From the NCBI RefSeq assembly GCF_004353225.1, contig NZ_CP037934.1:2480001-2544000 (forward strand): DNA of 64,000 nt, given 5' to 3'. The DNA comes from Marinobacter sp. JH2. GTDB lineage: Bacteria > Pseudomonadota > Gammaproteobacteria > Pseudomonadales > Oleiphilaceae. Positions 17,683-26,928 of the stretch are shown piece after piece. The stretch's first letter is position 1. Each line of letters opens with the position of its first letter. The translations under genes and the position numbers were made by a program. A model generated the notes under the pieces. It was not told where the DNA came from. It ran no database searches and was given only the letters and a program-made list of their open reading frames with translations.

Positions 17683-18095
17683 GTTGCATCTTCCTTATGT
17701 GAGTTAACTCAGGTTCTTCGACGGGTCTTAAGGCCCGATCTTTTCTTTTTATCTAACAAGGCAAACCGCGGGCCTTGATTCTCAGTCACTTACAGAACTC
17801 TGTTAAAGTTCCCTGTGATGATCCTTTTTTAATACAACAATTACATTTTTGCAAATTTTTAGCGGCTAATTTTTAACCGATACACGATCCAAAATCAAAA
17901 CTTGAGCGTCTACTTATACTTACGAACACAATGGGCTTGCTTAGCATAATTTAGGCCCAAAACCATTATTTTCTTTATAGCCAACAAGTTGCATATCCAG
18001 CCTTTTGTAGAGAACGCACTATAATTAGACTGCAAGGCCCCACTCTACAAATAATGCCCCACTCACGGGCATTATTAATTCAACTTCAAAATGAC
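17683..18095. other. 413-bp intergenic region upstream of the porin gene
   Basis: No gene is seen. It is AT-rich in the middle (about 17820-17960), as expected for a porin promoter region on the minus strand. A perfect 10-bp palindrome (GAGTTAACTC, 17700-17709) lies just upstream of the porin ribosome-binding site. No hexamer pair is convincing enough to call a promoter. The right end holds the dtd hairpin listed separately. Confidence 0.6.
18050..18076 (-). terminator. Probable terminator of dtd
   Basis: AATAATGCCC (18050-18059) and GGGCATTATT (18067-18076) form a 10-bp stem with a 7-base loop, about 20 bp after the dtd stop. The T-run on the minus strand is short (ATTATTTG), so it is a modest terminator. 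Confidence 0.55.
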
Positions 18096-18551
18096 CTATT
18101 TTGACGGCCCCGTTTCCAGCAAAAATGTAACTGGCCCGTCATTCACTAACGCCACCTTCATATCTGCGCCAAACTCGCCGGCTTGCACACGCTCAGGTCC
18201 CAACAGACTCTTCACCTGACCGATAAACTCTTCGTACAGACGATTAGCAACGTCGGGGGAAGCCGCAAGAGAAAAGCCCGGCCGAGTTCCGGAGGAGGTA
18301 TCCGCGGCTAAGGTGAACTGGGGAACAATTAGAAGCGAGCCACCAGAATCCTGAACGTTCACGTTCATCCGGCCTTGCTCATCGGGAAACACCCGGTATG
18401 AGAGAATCTTTCGGCACAGCTCCTTGGCCTCGATTGCGGTATCATTCCTTTCCACACCCAATAGCAATAACAACCCATTGCCAATACTGGCAATTTGGCG
18501 ATCCCCCACGGCAACACTTGCCACCGATACTCGCTGGATTAATCCTTTCAT
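18096..18551 (-). CDS. dtd: D-aminoacyl-tRNA deacylase
   Basis: 151 residues. The start is set to the ATG at 18551 (MKGLIQRVSVASV), which matches the family start and has AAGG about 8 bases upstream; a start 15 bases earlier is open but adds residues not expected in the family. Family motifs are the PQFTLAAD segment near residues 78-85 and the Gly-cisPro motif NDGPVTF near the end, which excludes L-amino acids. The enzyme removes D-amino acids (and glycine from tRNA-Ala) wrongly loaded on tRNAs. Its normal length is about 145 residues. It is followed by a hairpin and preceded by the iminopeptidase gene on the same strand (109-bp gap). Confidence 0.94.
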   Translation of the reverse strand: MKGLIQRVSVASVAVGDRQIASIGNGLLLLLGVERNDTAIEAKELCRKILSYRVFPDEQGRMNVNVQDSGGSLLIVPQFTLAADTSSGTRPGFSLAASPDVANRLYEEFIGQVKSLLGPERVQAGEFGADMKVALVNDGPVTFLLETGPSK

Positions 18552-18660
18552 TTCGTGCCTTGGCAACTGTGCTCACAGGGTTAAAACACGGTAACGAACC
18601 AAAGTGTATAGAGGCTACTCACAGGTCGCAACCCCGCCAAGTCAACAAAAAGTCTAAGAA

Positions 18661-19623
18661 TCAACCAGCTGAAGGCGCACCCTTGGAGGCGACTTGCTCA
18701 ACACCACGAATCAGCGCATCCACAATAGCGGGCTCGGAGGCTGAATGCCCAGCATCGCGAATGATTTGCAGCTCAGCTTCAGGCCACGCTGCACTAAGGG
18801 CGAACGCATTATCCAGCGGGCACACCATATCGTATCGGCCGTGCACAATAATAGCCGGAATATCCGCCAGCTTATCAGTATTCTTAATAATTTGGTCCGG
18901 CTGCAAAAAACCTTGGTTCATGAAGTAATGGCATTCAATTCGAGCCAGTGCGATCGCAACGTGGGGGTGCCCGAAATGGTCGACCACTTTTGGGTTCGGC
19001 TGAAGCGTGGCGCAACGGCCTTCCCAAATAGACCAAGCTTTCGCCGCCTGAATCTGCTCCAGTTCATTATTGCTGATCAAACGCTCGTAATAAGCTGCCA
19101 CCATATCGTCACGCTCCTCTTCAGGAACGAGCCCTTGAAAATCTTGCCAGTAATCCGGGAACACCCGACTCGCACCCTCTTGGTAAAGCCACTGAATATC
19201 GGCGGGCCGGCAAAGAAAAACACCCCTCAGAACCAACCCCAGCACTCGCTCCGGATGCGTTTGCGCATAGACAAGACTGAGCGTGGAACCCCAGCTACCA
19301 CCAAACAGCAGCCATCGGTCCACCCCGAGGAATTGGCGCACCGTTTCCATATCCGCCACCAAATGGCCGGTGGTATTTCCTTCTAATTCCGCCAGCGGGG
19401 TCGATCGCCCTGCGCCACGCTGGTCTAGCAAAATTATCCGGAAACGTTCCGCATCAAAAAATCGACGATGGTAGTCCTCACAACCACCCCCCGGGCCACC
19501 GTGCACCACAAGCACCGGTGTACCCTCTGGATTACCGGATTCTTCCAGATACAGCTCATGAATATCGCCCACCGCAAGATGATGGCGAGCATAGGGTTGT
19601 ATTTCGGGGTAAAGAGTAAGCAT
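18661..19623 (-). CDS. pip: Proline iminopeptidase
   Basis: 320 residues. It has the alpha/beta-hydrolase layout of family S33: an oxyanion-hole HGGPGGG at residues 41-47, a DQRGAGRS segment at 67-74, the nucleophile elbow GGSWGS around residue 108-113 and a late catalytic His in DAGHSASEP (about 290-298), with the acidic residue in the HGRYDMVCP segment (about 264-272). It removes N-terminal proline from peptides in the cytoplasm. The ATG at 19623 gives the standard length. It lies 109 bp upstream of dtd, a pairing seen in other gammaproteobacteria, and follows typA by 182 bp with no other gene between. Confidence 0.94.
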   Translation of the reverse strand: MLTLYPEIQPYARHHLAVGDIHELYLEESGNPEGTPVLVVHGGPGGGCEDYHRRFFDAERFRIILLDQRGAGRSTPLAELEGNTTGHLVADMETVRQFLGVDRWLLFGGSWGSTLSLVYAQTHPERVLGLVLRGVFLCRPADIQWLYQEGASRVFPDYWQDFQGLVPEEERDDMVAAYYERLISNNELEQIQAAKAWSIWEGRCATLQPNPKVVDHFGHPHVAIALARIECHYFMNQGFLQPDQIIKNTDKLADIPAIIVHGRYDMVCPLDNAFALSAAWPEAELQIIRDAGHSASEPAIVDALIRGVEQVASKGAPSAG

Positions 19624-19805
19624 GACTAACTCCGATGAATGAATAACGGAAGTCTAGCCGAGAATAACGGGAGGGATTACAGAATTAACGCAGAAAATAC
19701 AGGATTCATCCGAAAGGCAATTAACCCGAAGCAGCAAGACAATCACGGATAGAAAGACTGCGCTTTCGTCGACGTGATTGCCTGCAACTCCGGGCTAACA
19801 GTGTT

Positions 19806-21617
19806 TTACTTCTTACCGGCGCGCTTACGCTCGTTTTCGGTCAGAAGCTTTTTACGCAGACGGATCGACTTAGGCGTTACTTCCACCAGTTCGTCATCGT
19901 CAATAAACTCAAGCGCCTGCTCAAGCGTATGCTTGATGGGTGGAACCAGGCCGATAACTTCGTCTTTACCAGATGCACGCATGTTGTCCAGCTTCTTGCC
20001 CTTGGTCGGGTTAACCACCAAATCGTTATCGCGGCTGTGAATACCGCACAACTGACCTTCGTAGATATCCTGGCCTGGCTCGAGGAACAGCTTACCTCGG
20101 CTCTGCAGAGTTTCCAGTGAGTATGTCAGTGCCGTACCGGTTGCCATAGAAACAATGACACCATTCTGGCGACTGGTCACTTCACCCAGCTTCACCGGAC
20201 CATAGTGACTGAAGGTCGAGGTCAGAATACCGGTACCCGAAGTCATGGTCAGGAAGGTGTTCCGAAACCCGATCAAGCCACGGGCTGGAATGGTGTACTC
20301 CAGACGCATACGGCCTTTTCCATCCGGGATCATGTTGGTCATATCACCGCGGCGCAGACCCATTTGCTCCATGATGGGGCCCTGGTGCTGCTCTTCGATG
20401 TCGATGATCACATTTTCGTACGGCTCTTGCTTCTCGCCGTCTACTTCCTTGATCACAACCTCAGGGCGGCCAACCGCCAGCTCGAAGTTTTCGCGACGCA
20501 TGTTCTCGATCAGAACCGACAGATGCAGTTCACCACGCCCAGACACTTTGAACTTGTCCGCGGAGTCGCCTTCTTCAACACGCAGCGCCACGTTATGGAG
20601 CAATTCTTTTTCCAGACGCTCTTTGATGTTACGGCTGGTTACGTACTTACCTTCTTTGCCCGCAAACGGCGAATCGTTGACCTGGAAAGTCATCGAGACT
20701 GTTGGCTCGTCAACCGTGAGTGCCGGCAGTGCCTCAACATTGGATTGATCGCACAAGGTGTCAGAAATATAAAGTTGATCCAGACCGCTCACACAAATGA
20801 TGTCGCCTGCCTGCGCCTCATCCACTTCAACGCGTTGCAGACCGGAGTGACCCATGATCTTGAGAATTCGACCGTTACGTTTTTTACCGTCAGCGCCAAT
20901 CGCTACGACCGGAGTGTTCGTTGACACTTTGCCGCGCGCGATGCGGCCGATGCCAATAACACCCAGAAAGCTGTTGTAGTCCAGCTGAGAAATTTGCATC
21001 TGGAACGGCTTGTCCAGATCAACATCGGGTGCTGGCACGTAATCAACGATGGCCTGGAAAACGGCGTCCATGTTGTCTTGCATATCTTCGTGATCCATAC
21101 CCGCAATGCCATTCAAAGCACTGGCGTATACGATCGGAAAATCGAGCTGTTCATCGGTCGCACCCAGGTTATCAAACAGATCAAACACCTGATCCACAAC
21201 CCAGTCCGGGCGCGCACCTGGACGGTCAATTTTGTTCACAACAACAATCGGGCGCAAACCTGCCGCGAACGCCTTTTGCGTTACGAAGCGTGTTTGTGGC
21301 ATGGGGCCGTCAATGGAATCGACCACGAGCAGAACACTGTCTACCATGCTCATGACTCGCTCAACTTCGCCACCGAAATCAGCGTGTCCCGGGGTATCCA
21401 CGATGTTGATGTCGTAGTCTTTCCACTTCAGCGCGGTGTTCTTCGCCAGAATGGTAATTCCACGCTCTTTTTCCTGGTCGTTGGAGTCCATAACGCGCTC
21501 GTTTTCGAGCTCTTTACGGTCCAAAGTACCGGACTTGCGCAACAATTGGTCAACCAGGGTCGTTTTACCGTGGTCTACGTGGGCAATAATGGCAACGTTT
21601 CTAAGCTTATCAATCAC
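19806..21617 (-). CDS. typA: Translational GTPase TypA/BipA
   Basis: 603 residues, the family's normal length. The GTPase motifs are [10 protein letters not shown] (G1, about 14-23), RGITI (G3-adjacent switch I), DTPGHADF (G3, about 74-81) and NKIDRPGA (G4, about 128-135), with EF-G-like domains III/V and the TypA-specific C-terminal domain. It binds the ribosome and helps 50S assembly and stress/low-temperature growth. The start is a GTG at 21617 (then ATTGATAAGCTT); upstream is a CAGGATA stretch. It is divergent from glnA with a 392-bp gap. Confidence 0.95.
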   Translation of the reverse strand: MIDKLRNVAIIAHVDHGKTTLVDQLLRKSGTLDRKELENERVMDSNDQEKERGITILAKNTALKWKDYDINIVDTPGHADFGGEVERVMSMVDSVLLVVDSIDGPMPQTRFVTQKAFAAGLRPIVVVNKIDRPGARPDWVVDQVFDLFDNLGATDEQLDFPIVYASALNGIAGMDHEDMQDNMDAVFQAIVDYVPAPDVDLDKPFQMQISQLDYNSFLGVIGIGRIARGKVSTNTPVVAIGADGKKRNGRILKIMGHSGLQRVEVDEAQAGDIICVSGLDQLYISDTLCDQSNVEALPALTVDEPTVSMTFQVNDSPFAGKEGKYVTSRNIKERLEKELLHNVALRVEEGDSADKFKVSGRGELHLSVLIENMRRENFELAVGRPEVVIKEVDGEKQEPYENVIIDIEEQHQGPIMEQMGLRRGDMTNMIPDGKGRMRLEYTIPARGLIGFRNTFLTMTSGTGILTSTFSHYGPVKLGEVTSRQNGVIVSMATGTALTYSLETLQSRGKLFLEPGQDIYEGQLCGIHSRDNDLVVNPTKGKKLDNMRASGKDEVIGLVPPIKHTLEQALEFIDDDELVEVTPKSIRLRKKLLTENERKRAGKK

Positions 21618-21744
21618 AACGGGTATCCTGCAGAAATTAGCGGGACGCAGTATATCGAAAAGTCCATGGCGATAATATGAAGATTAGTGCTTAATATGTA
21701 ATCAATCACGAAGCGCACTGTTAATAGGCATTAATCGGCCTTGC

Positions 21745-21759
21745 GCACCACTTCGGTGC
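21745..21759 (+). promoter_or_regulatory. Probable NtrC-binding site upstream of glnA
   Basis: The 15-bp dyad GCACCACTTCGGTGC matches the NtrC consensus GCACCA-N3-TGGTGC at 11 of 12 defined positions. It lies about 130 bp upstream of the start point predicted from the sigma-54 promoter, a usual enhancer distance. Confidence 0.7.
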
Positions 21760-21781
21760 ACAACTAAGCCGCCAACAACAA

Positions 21782-21822
21782 CCTAGGGCGAGTCCAAAGC
21801 GCCCTAGGGTTGCCCGCAACCC
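21782..21822. repeat. Two adjacent perfect inverted repeats upstream of glnA
   Basis: CCTAGGGCG (21782-21790) and CGCCCTAGG (21800-21808) make a 9-bp dyad, overlapping by two bases a second dyad GGGTTG (21807-21812)/CAACCC (21817-21822). They lie between the NtrC box and the sigma-54 promoter. Role unknown. Confidence 0.6.
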
Positions 21823-21858
21823 CCGTGGCTGCGCTTTTGTGAGGCAATATCAGCAAAC

Positions 21859-21875
21859 TGGCAAGCCCCTTGCTT
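21859..21875 (+). promoter_or_regulatory. Sigma-54 promoter of glnA
   Basis: TGGCAAGCCCCTTGCTT matches the RpoN consensus TGGCAC-N5-TTGC[AT], with the -24 GG at 21860-21861 and -12 GC at 21872-21873 in the required spacing. The predicted start is near 21885, giving a ~125-base leader before the glnA ATG. Confidence 0.8.
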
Positions 21876-22009
21876 AGGTACTTTCAGCCGTAATTGAAAG
21901 GTAAGGGCCAACGGCTTCTGATAAGCTGCCCTCACCTGCAAGCAGATCGGGCCTCAGTTCGCTGAACGATCCGGCACAACGAATATGTATAACTTACGGA
22001 GCATGCACA

Positions 22010-23413
22010 ATGTCCAAGACTGTTGATTTGATCAAAGAGCACGAAGTCAAATGGGTCGACCTGCGTTTCACAGACACACGCGGCAAAGAACAACACGTAA
22101 CCCTGCCCGCCTCCGAGGTTGACGAAGATTTCTTTGCCGACGGCAAGATGTTCGACGGCTCTTCTATCGCCGGCTGGAAAGGCATCAACGAATCCGACAT
22201 GATCCTGATGCCGGATGACAGCAGCTCCGTTCTGGACCCGTTCACCGAAGAAGCTACCATCAACATTACCTGTGACATCGTGGAACCGACCACCATGCAA
22301 GGTTATGAGCGTGACCCCCGCTCTGTTGCCCAGCGCGCTGAAGAATACCTGAAGTCCACCGGCATCGCCGATGGCGCGCTGTTCGGCCCGGAGCCTGAGT
22401 TTTTCGTCTTCGATTCAGCGAAATGGAAGACCGACATGCAGGGTTCTATGTATGAGCTCCACTCAGAAGAAGCCGCTTGGGTATCTGGCGACGACTTCGA
22501 CCGCAACAACATTGGCCACCGCCCGGGTGTTAAAGGCGGCTATTTCCCGGTACCGCCGGTAGACAGCCTGCACGACCTGCGTGGCGCCATGTGTGCCGCC
22601 ATGGAATCCATGGGCCTGACCATTGAGGTTCATCACCATGAAGTCGGCACCGCCGGCCAGTGTGAAATCGGCGTAGGCCCTAACAGCCTGACCAATAAAG
22701 CAGACGAAGTACAAATTCTTAAGTACTGCGTGCACAACGTTGCCCACGCCTACGGTAAGACGGCTACCTTCATGCCTAAGCCGGTAGTTGGCGATAACGG
22801 TTCCGGTATGCACGTTCACATGTCGCTGAGCAAAGACGGCAAGAACCTGTTCGCAGGCGACAGCTACGCAGGCCTGAGCGACGAAGCCCTGTACTACGTT
22901 GGCGGCATCATCAAACACGCCAAGGCGATCAACGCCTTCACCAACCCGGCCACCAACAGCTACAAGCGCTTGGTACCTGGCTACGAAGCACCGGTTATGC
23001 TGGCCTACTCTGCCCGTAACCGTTCTGCCTCTATCCGTATCCCGTACGTGAACAGCGCTAAAGCTCGTCGTGTTGAAGTTCGCTTCCCTGACCCCGCAGC
23101 CAACCCTTACCTGGCTTTCTCTGCACTTATGATGGCTGGCTTGGACGGCATTCAGAACAAGATCCACCCTGGCGATGCCATGGACAAGGATCTGTACGAC
23201 CTGCCGAAAGAAGAAGCACTGAACATTCCGAAGGTTGCTGAGACTCTGCAAGAAGCTCTGGATGCCCTGCGGGACGATCACGAGTTCCTGACTCGTGGCG
23301 GCGTGTTCACTGAGGACATGATTGCAGGCTACATCGATCTGAAGCGTGCCGAAGTTGAGCGCATCAACATGACCACGCACCCGGTTGAGTTCGAGCTGTA
23401 CTACTCCTGCTAA
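22010..23413 (+). CDS. glnA: Glutamine synthetase, type I
   Basis: 467 residues, the length of GSI-beta. Seen are the N-terminal [17 protein letters not shown] strand, the [16 protein letters not shown] segment, the ATP-binding [16 protein letters not shown] (about 256-271), the NRSAS-x-RIP segment (about 339-346) and the adenylylation Tyr in DLYDLPKEE near residue 397. It makes glutamine from glutamate, ammonia and ATP as a cytoplasmic dodecamer. The Tyr loop shows it is the target of GlnE, also in this window. A GGA-containing ribosome-binding site lies 8 bases before the ATG. Control by NtrC and sigma-54 is indicated by the upstream sites; a strong terminator follows. Confidence 0.98.
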   Translation: MSKTVDLIKEHEVKWVDLRFTDTRGKEQHVTLPASEVDEDFFADGKMFDGSSIAGWKGINESDMILMPDDSSSVLDPFTEEATINITCDIVEPTTMQGYERDPRSVAQRAEEYLKSTGIADGALFGPEPEFFVFDSAKWKTDMQGSMYELHSEEAAWVSGDDFDRNNIGHRPGVKGGYFPVPPVDSLHDLRGAMCAAMESMGLTIEVHHHEVGTAGQCEIGVGPNSLTNKADEVQILKYCVHNVAHAYGKTATFMPKPVVGDNGSGMHVHMSLSKDGKNLFAGDSYAGLSDEALYYVGGIIKHAKAINAFTNPATNSYKRLVPGYEAPVMLAYSARNRSASIRIPYVNSAKARRVEVRFPDPAANPYLAFSALMMAGLDGIQNKIHPGDAMDKDLYDLPKEEALNIPKVAETLQEALDALRDDHEFLTRGGVFTEDMIAGYIDLKRAEVERINMTTHPVEFELYYSC

Positions 23414-23445
23414 TTCAATGCACCGTTAAGGTGTTTTGAAGCAGA

Positions 23446-23473
23446 GAAAAACCCGCCTCGGCGGGTTTTTTTG
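23446..23473 (+). terminator. Intrinsic terminator of glnA
   Basis: AAAAACCCGCC and GGCGGGTTTTTTT form a GC-rich hairpin with a very short loop, followed by seven T. It lies about 35 bp after the glnA stop and separates glnA from the downstream genes. Confidence 0.93.
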
Positions 23474-23607
23474 TGGCCCGCTCCACAAAATCCAACCAAC
23501 ACCTGTCGCTCTTAACGAGATGTAACTAAGCGAGCCACCCACAGCGTTGATATCCCTTCCGCTGCGCCGGATAATCAAATGAGTTATCCAGAGCACAGGT
23601 CATCATC

Positions 23608-24132
23608 ATGAAAATTTTTGTCACGCTCGCATCCGGAATGCTGTTACTTGCCGCCTCCACCAGCTGGGCGGAGGTTTACCGCCACGTTGATGCACAAGGC
23701 AACGTTACCTTCTCCGACGAACCCATCAAGGGCGGCGAAACGGTCAAAGTGAAGCCCGTTACCACCATCACGCTACCCAAACCCGAAGCCGTTAGCGAAC
23801 CCCGAAAGCTGCGAGAAGAGGTTGAACGCGAAGGAGCCTCGTATGCCAGTCTCGCCTTCGCTTACCCCCAAGATGACCAAGCCTTTCACAGCGGCAACGG
23901 CACTGTCACCTTTGAAGTCCAAAGTACCCCCGGCCTGAAAGCAGGCCATAAATACGAGATCACACTAGACGGGCAGCCAGTCGGCCAAAGCACATCGGGC
24001 TCCGTTACCGTTCCGAACATCGATCGCGGTACCCATAATGCCGTCGCCCACATCATCGACCGCAACGGCGTACAGGTTAAAACCGGCCAACCCATTCGCT
24101 TTACGGTGCACCGCCCCTCCGTTGCGCAGTAA
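23608..24132 (+). CDS. Secreted DUF4124 domain protein
   Basis: 174 residues. An N-terminal signal peptide (MKIFVTLASGMLLLAASTSWA, cleavage near residue 21) is followed by the DUF4124 hallmark EVYRHVDAQGNVTFSDEP (about 22-39), common in small proteobacterial envelope proteins. The rest (about 75-174) is beta-rich and has an immunoglobulin-like look (VTFEVQSTPGLKAGHKYEITLDGQPVG, ending IRFTVHRPS). It is likely periplasmic; function unknown. It lies between glnA and ntrBC, an arrangement I associate with Pseudomonas and Marinobacter relatives, and is followed by the NtrC-box pair. No enzymatic motif is seen. Confidence 0.75.
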   Translation: MKIFVTLASGMLLLAASTSWAEVYRHVDAQGNVTFSDEPIKGGETVKVKPVTTITLPKPEAVSEPRKLREEVEREGASYASLAFAYPQDDQAFHSGNGTVTFEVQSTPGLKAGHKYEITLDGQPVGQSTSGSVTVPNIDRGTHNAVAHIIDRNGVQVKTGQPIRFTVHRPSVAQ

Positions 24133-24140
24133 CACAAATC

Positions 24141-24174
24141 GCACCAAATTAGTGCCAGCGCGCTAATTTGGTGC
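24141..24174 (+). promoter_or_regulatory. Probable tandem NtrC-binding sites upstream of glnLG
   Basis: GCACCAAATTAGTGC (24141-24155) and GCGCTAATTTGGTGC (24160-24174) each resemble the NtrC box GCACCA-N3-TGGTGC, with one and two mismatches, and their centres are 19 bp apart, about two helical turns. As a whole they form a 12-bp perfect inverted repeat with a 10-bp spacer. No T-run follows, so a terminator is unlikely. Confidence 0.6.
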
Positions 24175-24313
24175 CATGCTGTGAGTAACCAAAGGGCCAA
24201 ACCCGGCCTGCTTGCGGCTTTATCAGCTTACGTGCCTCGACTCAAAGCACAACAAGCGCTCCCCGGGTGCCCAATCCTGCAAAAATACGGCTAGTTGGAC
24301 GAGACAGCAAAAC

Positions 24314-24330
24314 TGGTTCGTTTATTGCTA
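24314..24330 (+). promoter_or_regulatory. Probable sigma-54 promoter of glnLG
   Basis: TGGTTCGTTTATTGCTA has the -24 GG (24315-24316) and -12 GC (24327-24328) in sigma-54 spacing; the -12 part TTGCTA is a full match, the -24 part is weaker. The predicted start is about 30 bp before the glnL ATG and 165-200 bp after the NtrC-like boxes. Confidence 0.6.
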
Positions 24331-24370
24331 AATCATAGCTATAACCATAAGCGCCCAACGGGATTCCTGC

Positions 24371-25471
24371 ATGTCGTTTCGACCATCAACCACCCTCAAC
24401 GCCGGGTATAAAAGTATTCTCGATAGCCTGACGACTGCCGTCCTGGTTCTGGGCGATGATCTGACAATTCGTTATCTGAACCCGGCCGCCGAGAACTTGT
24501 TCGAGACTAGCCTTATGCGTACTCAGGGCACGCCGCTGCACGATGTACTTATCGATTCAGAGAACGCGTTAAGAACTTTGCACGCAGCTGCGAAGAACGG
24601 CCAATCTTACACGCGACGTGAAGCTGAGTTCGCATTGCTGACCGGATCACGCCTGATGGTGGACTACTCTGTCAGCCCGATCAGCATTGATCCAATTGAA
24701 TTATTAGTCGAATTGCACCCCATCGACCGCCAGCTGCGCATCAGCCGGGAAGAAGACATCATTTCCCAGCAGGAAGCTTCCCGCATTCTTGTGCGCGGCA
24801 TGGCTCATGAGATCAAAAACCCCTTGGGTGGCATTCGAGGTGCAGCGCAACTGCTCGCTCGCGAATTGGACAGCGATGGCCAGCGGGAATACACCCAAGT
24901 CATCATCAATGAGGCCGACCGTTTACGGAGCTTGGTCGACCGCATGCTCGGGCCCAACAAAGCCCTAAAAATTACGCCCACCAACATCCATGAGATTTTG
25001 GAGCGGGTACGCACCCTGATCGAAGCAGAAAGCAGGGGCAAAGTTCAGCTTCTACGAGATTACGACCCCAGTATTCCGGAATTTTCGGGCGATAAGGAAC
25101 AACTCATTCAAGCGGTCTTGAACATCGCTCGAAACGCTATGGAGGCGGCATTCGAAAACGAGAATACTGCAGATACGGGAACCGCCCCGACAATCACCTT
25201 CCGCACTCGTACCTTGCGGCAGTTCACCATTGGCCATCAACGCCATCGTCTGGTTTGCCGCATCGACATTATCGACAACGGTCCCGGCATTCCGGCTGAT
25301 CTACTGCAGAATGTTTTTTACCCCATGATCAGTGGCCGGGCTTCAGGCACCGGCTTGGGACTTTCAATCACTCAGAGCATCATTGGCCAGCACCGGGGCT
25401 TGGTGGAATGTGAAAGCGAGCCAGGAAAAACCGACTTTATTATTTTCCTGCCTCTGGAGGACACTTTATGA
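24371..25471 (+). CDS. glnL: Nitrogen regulation sensor histidine kinase NtrB
   Basis: 366 residues. An N-terminal PAS domain (about 10-115) is followed by the H-box RGMAHEIKNPLGG with phospho-accepting His146, the N-box NIARNAMEAA near 255-264, the G1 box DNGPGIP and G2 box GTGLGLSI near the end. No membrane helix is seen, as expected for the cytoplasmic NtrB. It phosphorylates NtrC when glutamine is low and, with PII bound, removes the phosphate. The ATG at 24371 has a GGGA-containing site upstream. Its stop overlaps the glnG start (ATGA), so the two are translationally coupled. Confidence 0.95.
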   Translation: MSFRPSTTLNAGYKSILDSLTTAVLVLGDDLTIRYLNPAAENLFETSLMRTQGTPLHDVLIDSENALRTLHAAAKNGQSYTRREAEFALLTGSRLMVDYSVSPISIDPIELLVELHPIDRQLRISREEDIISQQEASRILVRGMAHEIKNPLGGIRGAAQLLARELDSDGQREYTQVIINEADRLRSLVDRMLGPNKALKITPTNIHEILERVRTLIEAESRGKVQLLRDYDPSIPEFSGDKEQLIQAVLNIARNAMEAAFENENTADTGTAPTITFRTRTLRQFTIGHQRHRLVCRIDIIDNGPGIPADLLQNVFYPMISGRASGTGLGLSITQSIIGQHRGLVECESEPGKTDFIIFLPLEDTL

Positions 25472-26901
25472 ATCAGCGAGAAAACGTCTGGATCATCGAT
25501 GACGACAAAAGCATCCGTTGGGTACTTGAACGTGCGCTAAGCCAAGCAGGCTTGCACGTACAAGCGTTTGACAGCGGCGAAGGCATCATTGCCCGACTAG
25601 AGCGTGAGCGGCCCGATGCCATTGTCAGCGATATACGCATGCCGGGCGTAGATGGCATCACCCTACTCTCTCGGATTGTCGCGCTGCACCCAGACGTTCC
25701 AGTCATCATCATGACCGCCCACTCGGACTTAGACAGCGCCGTCACAAGTTATCAGACAGGAGCGTTCGAATACCTGCCCAAACCGTTTGACGTGGATGAA
25801 GCAGTTGCCCTAGTCAAACGCGCAATCGCTCACAGCCATGAACAAAGGGCCTCCGCCGAACCCCAAATCGAAGAAGTGCAGAAAAGCACTGAGATCATTG
25901 GTGAAGCACCGGCCATGCAGGAAGTATTTCGGGCCATAGGACGGCTCTCGAATTCGAACATCACCGTGCTCATCAACGGTGAAAGCGGCACTGGCAAAGA
26001 GCTGGTTGCTCAGGCACTGCACAACCACAGCCCCCGCGCCCGCAATCCCTTCATTGCGCTAAATATGGCCGCCATTCCCAAAGACCTCATTGAGTCCGAA
26101 CTGTTTGGCCATGAAAAAGGCGCCTTCACCGGTGCGGCAGGCACTCGGCAAGGGCGTTTCGAACAAGCCAATAGCGGCACCTTATTTCTCGACGAAATCG
26201 GCGACATGCCTGCCGACACCCAAACCCGCTTGCTGCGCGTTCTAGCTGACGGTGAGTTCTACCGGGTTGGCGGCACCACTCCAATCAAAGTGGATGTTCG
26301 CATTATCGCCGCTACCCACCAGGATCTCGAGAAGCTGGTAAACGCAGGCAGTTTCCGAGAGGATTTGTTTCACCGCTTGAACGTGATTCGGATTCATCTG
26401 CCGAAACTGGCCGAGCGCCGGACTGACATCCCCCGCCTGGTGCAACACTTCCTCGAGCAAGCCGCGAAAGAATTAGCCGTAGAAACAAAACTTTTACGCA
26501 AAGACGCTGAAGAATACCTCTCAACCCTGCCATGGCCTGGCAACGTTCGCCAGCTTGAAAACACCTGCCGCTGGCTCACGGTGATGGCGAGCGGTCGCGA
26601 AATTCATGTGGCCGACTTACCCCCGGAACTCTTAGATCAAGCCGAGTCCGAGAACGATGCCACTGGCCAGACCTGGCAAGAAGGCCTGAAAAACTGGGCA
26701 GAACAGGAATTGAAGCGTGGTAAAAAGGGGGTACTGGACCGAGCGGTGCCAGAGTTTGAGAAGATCATGATTGAAACGGCCCTGAAGCATACCGGTGGGC
26801 GGCGCCGAGATGCCTCAATTTTGCTCGGCTGGGGCCGAAACACCTTAACCCGAAAGATCAACGAACTAAATCTGGATCATCCAGAAACAATGGATGAGTA
26901 G
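25468..26901 (+). CDS. glnG: Nitrogen regulation response regulator NtrC
   Basis: 477 residues with the three NtrC domains. The receiver domain (1-125) has the acidic pocket DDD at 11-13 and the phospho-acceptor Asp55 (VSDIRMPG). The AAA+ sigma-54 activator domain follows, with Walker A GESGTGKE (about 171-178), the sigma-54 contact loop GAFTGA (about 216-221), Walker B TLFLDEIGD and the RVGG-containing region. The C-terminal Fis-type helix-turn-helix (TGGRRRDASILLGWGRNTLTRKINEL, shown to residue ~470) binds NtrC boxes. It activates sigma-54 promoters at low nitrogen, probably including those before glnA and glnL here. Confidence 0.97.
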   Translation: MNQRENVWIIDDDKSIRWVLERALSQAGLHVQAFDSGEGIIARLERERPDAIVSDIRMPGVDGITLLSRIVALHPDVPVIIMTAHSDLDSAVTSYQTGAFEYLPKPFDVDEAVALVKRAIAHSHEQRASAEPQIEEVQKSTEIIGEAPAMQEVFRAIGRLSNSNITVLINGESGTGKELVAQALHNHSPRARNPFIALNMAAIPKDLIESELFGHEKGAFTGAAGTRQGRFEQANSGTLFLDEIGDMPADTQTRLLRVLADGEFYRVGGTTPIKVDVRIIAATHQDLEKLVNAGSFREDLFHRLNVIRIHLPKLAERRTDIPRLVQHFLEQAAKELAVETKLLRKDAEEYLSTLPWPGNVRQLENTCRWLTVMASGREIHVADLPPELLDQAESENDATGQTWQEGLKNWAEQELKRGKKGVLDRAVPEFEKIMIETALKHTGGRRRDASILLGWGRNTLTRKINELNLDHPETMDE

Positions 26902-26928
26902 CCGTTAGCTACCATAAAGCGAAGCCAT

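Larger units (their letters stand above)
21618..22009. other. 392-bp divergent regulatory region between typA and glnA
   Basis: No gene is present. It holds an NtrC-box-like dyad, two stacked inverted repeats and a sigma-54-type promoter for glnA (each listed separately); the typA-side part is AT-rich with no clear hexamer pair. Confidence 0.7.

Noticed and set aside
24141..24174. Terminator for the DUF4124 gene
   Set aside because: The stem is good but AT-rich and no T-run follows; both arms fit NtrC boxes better.
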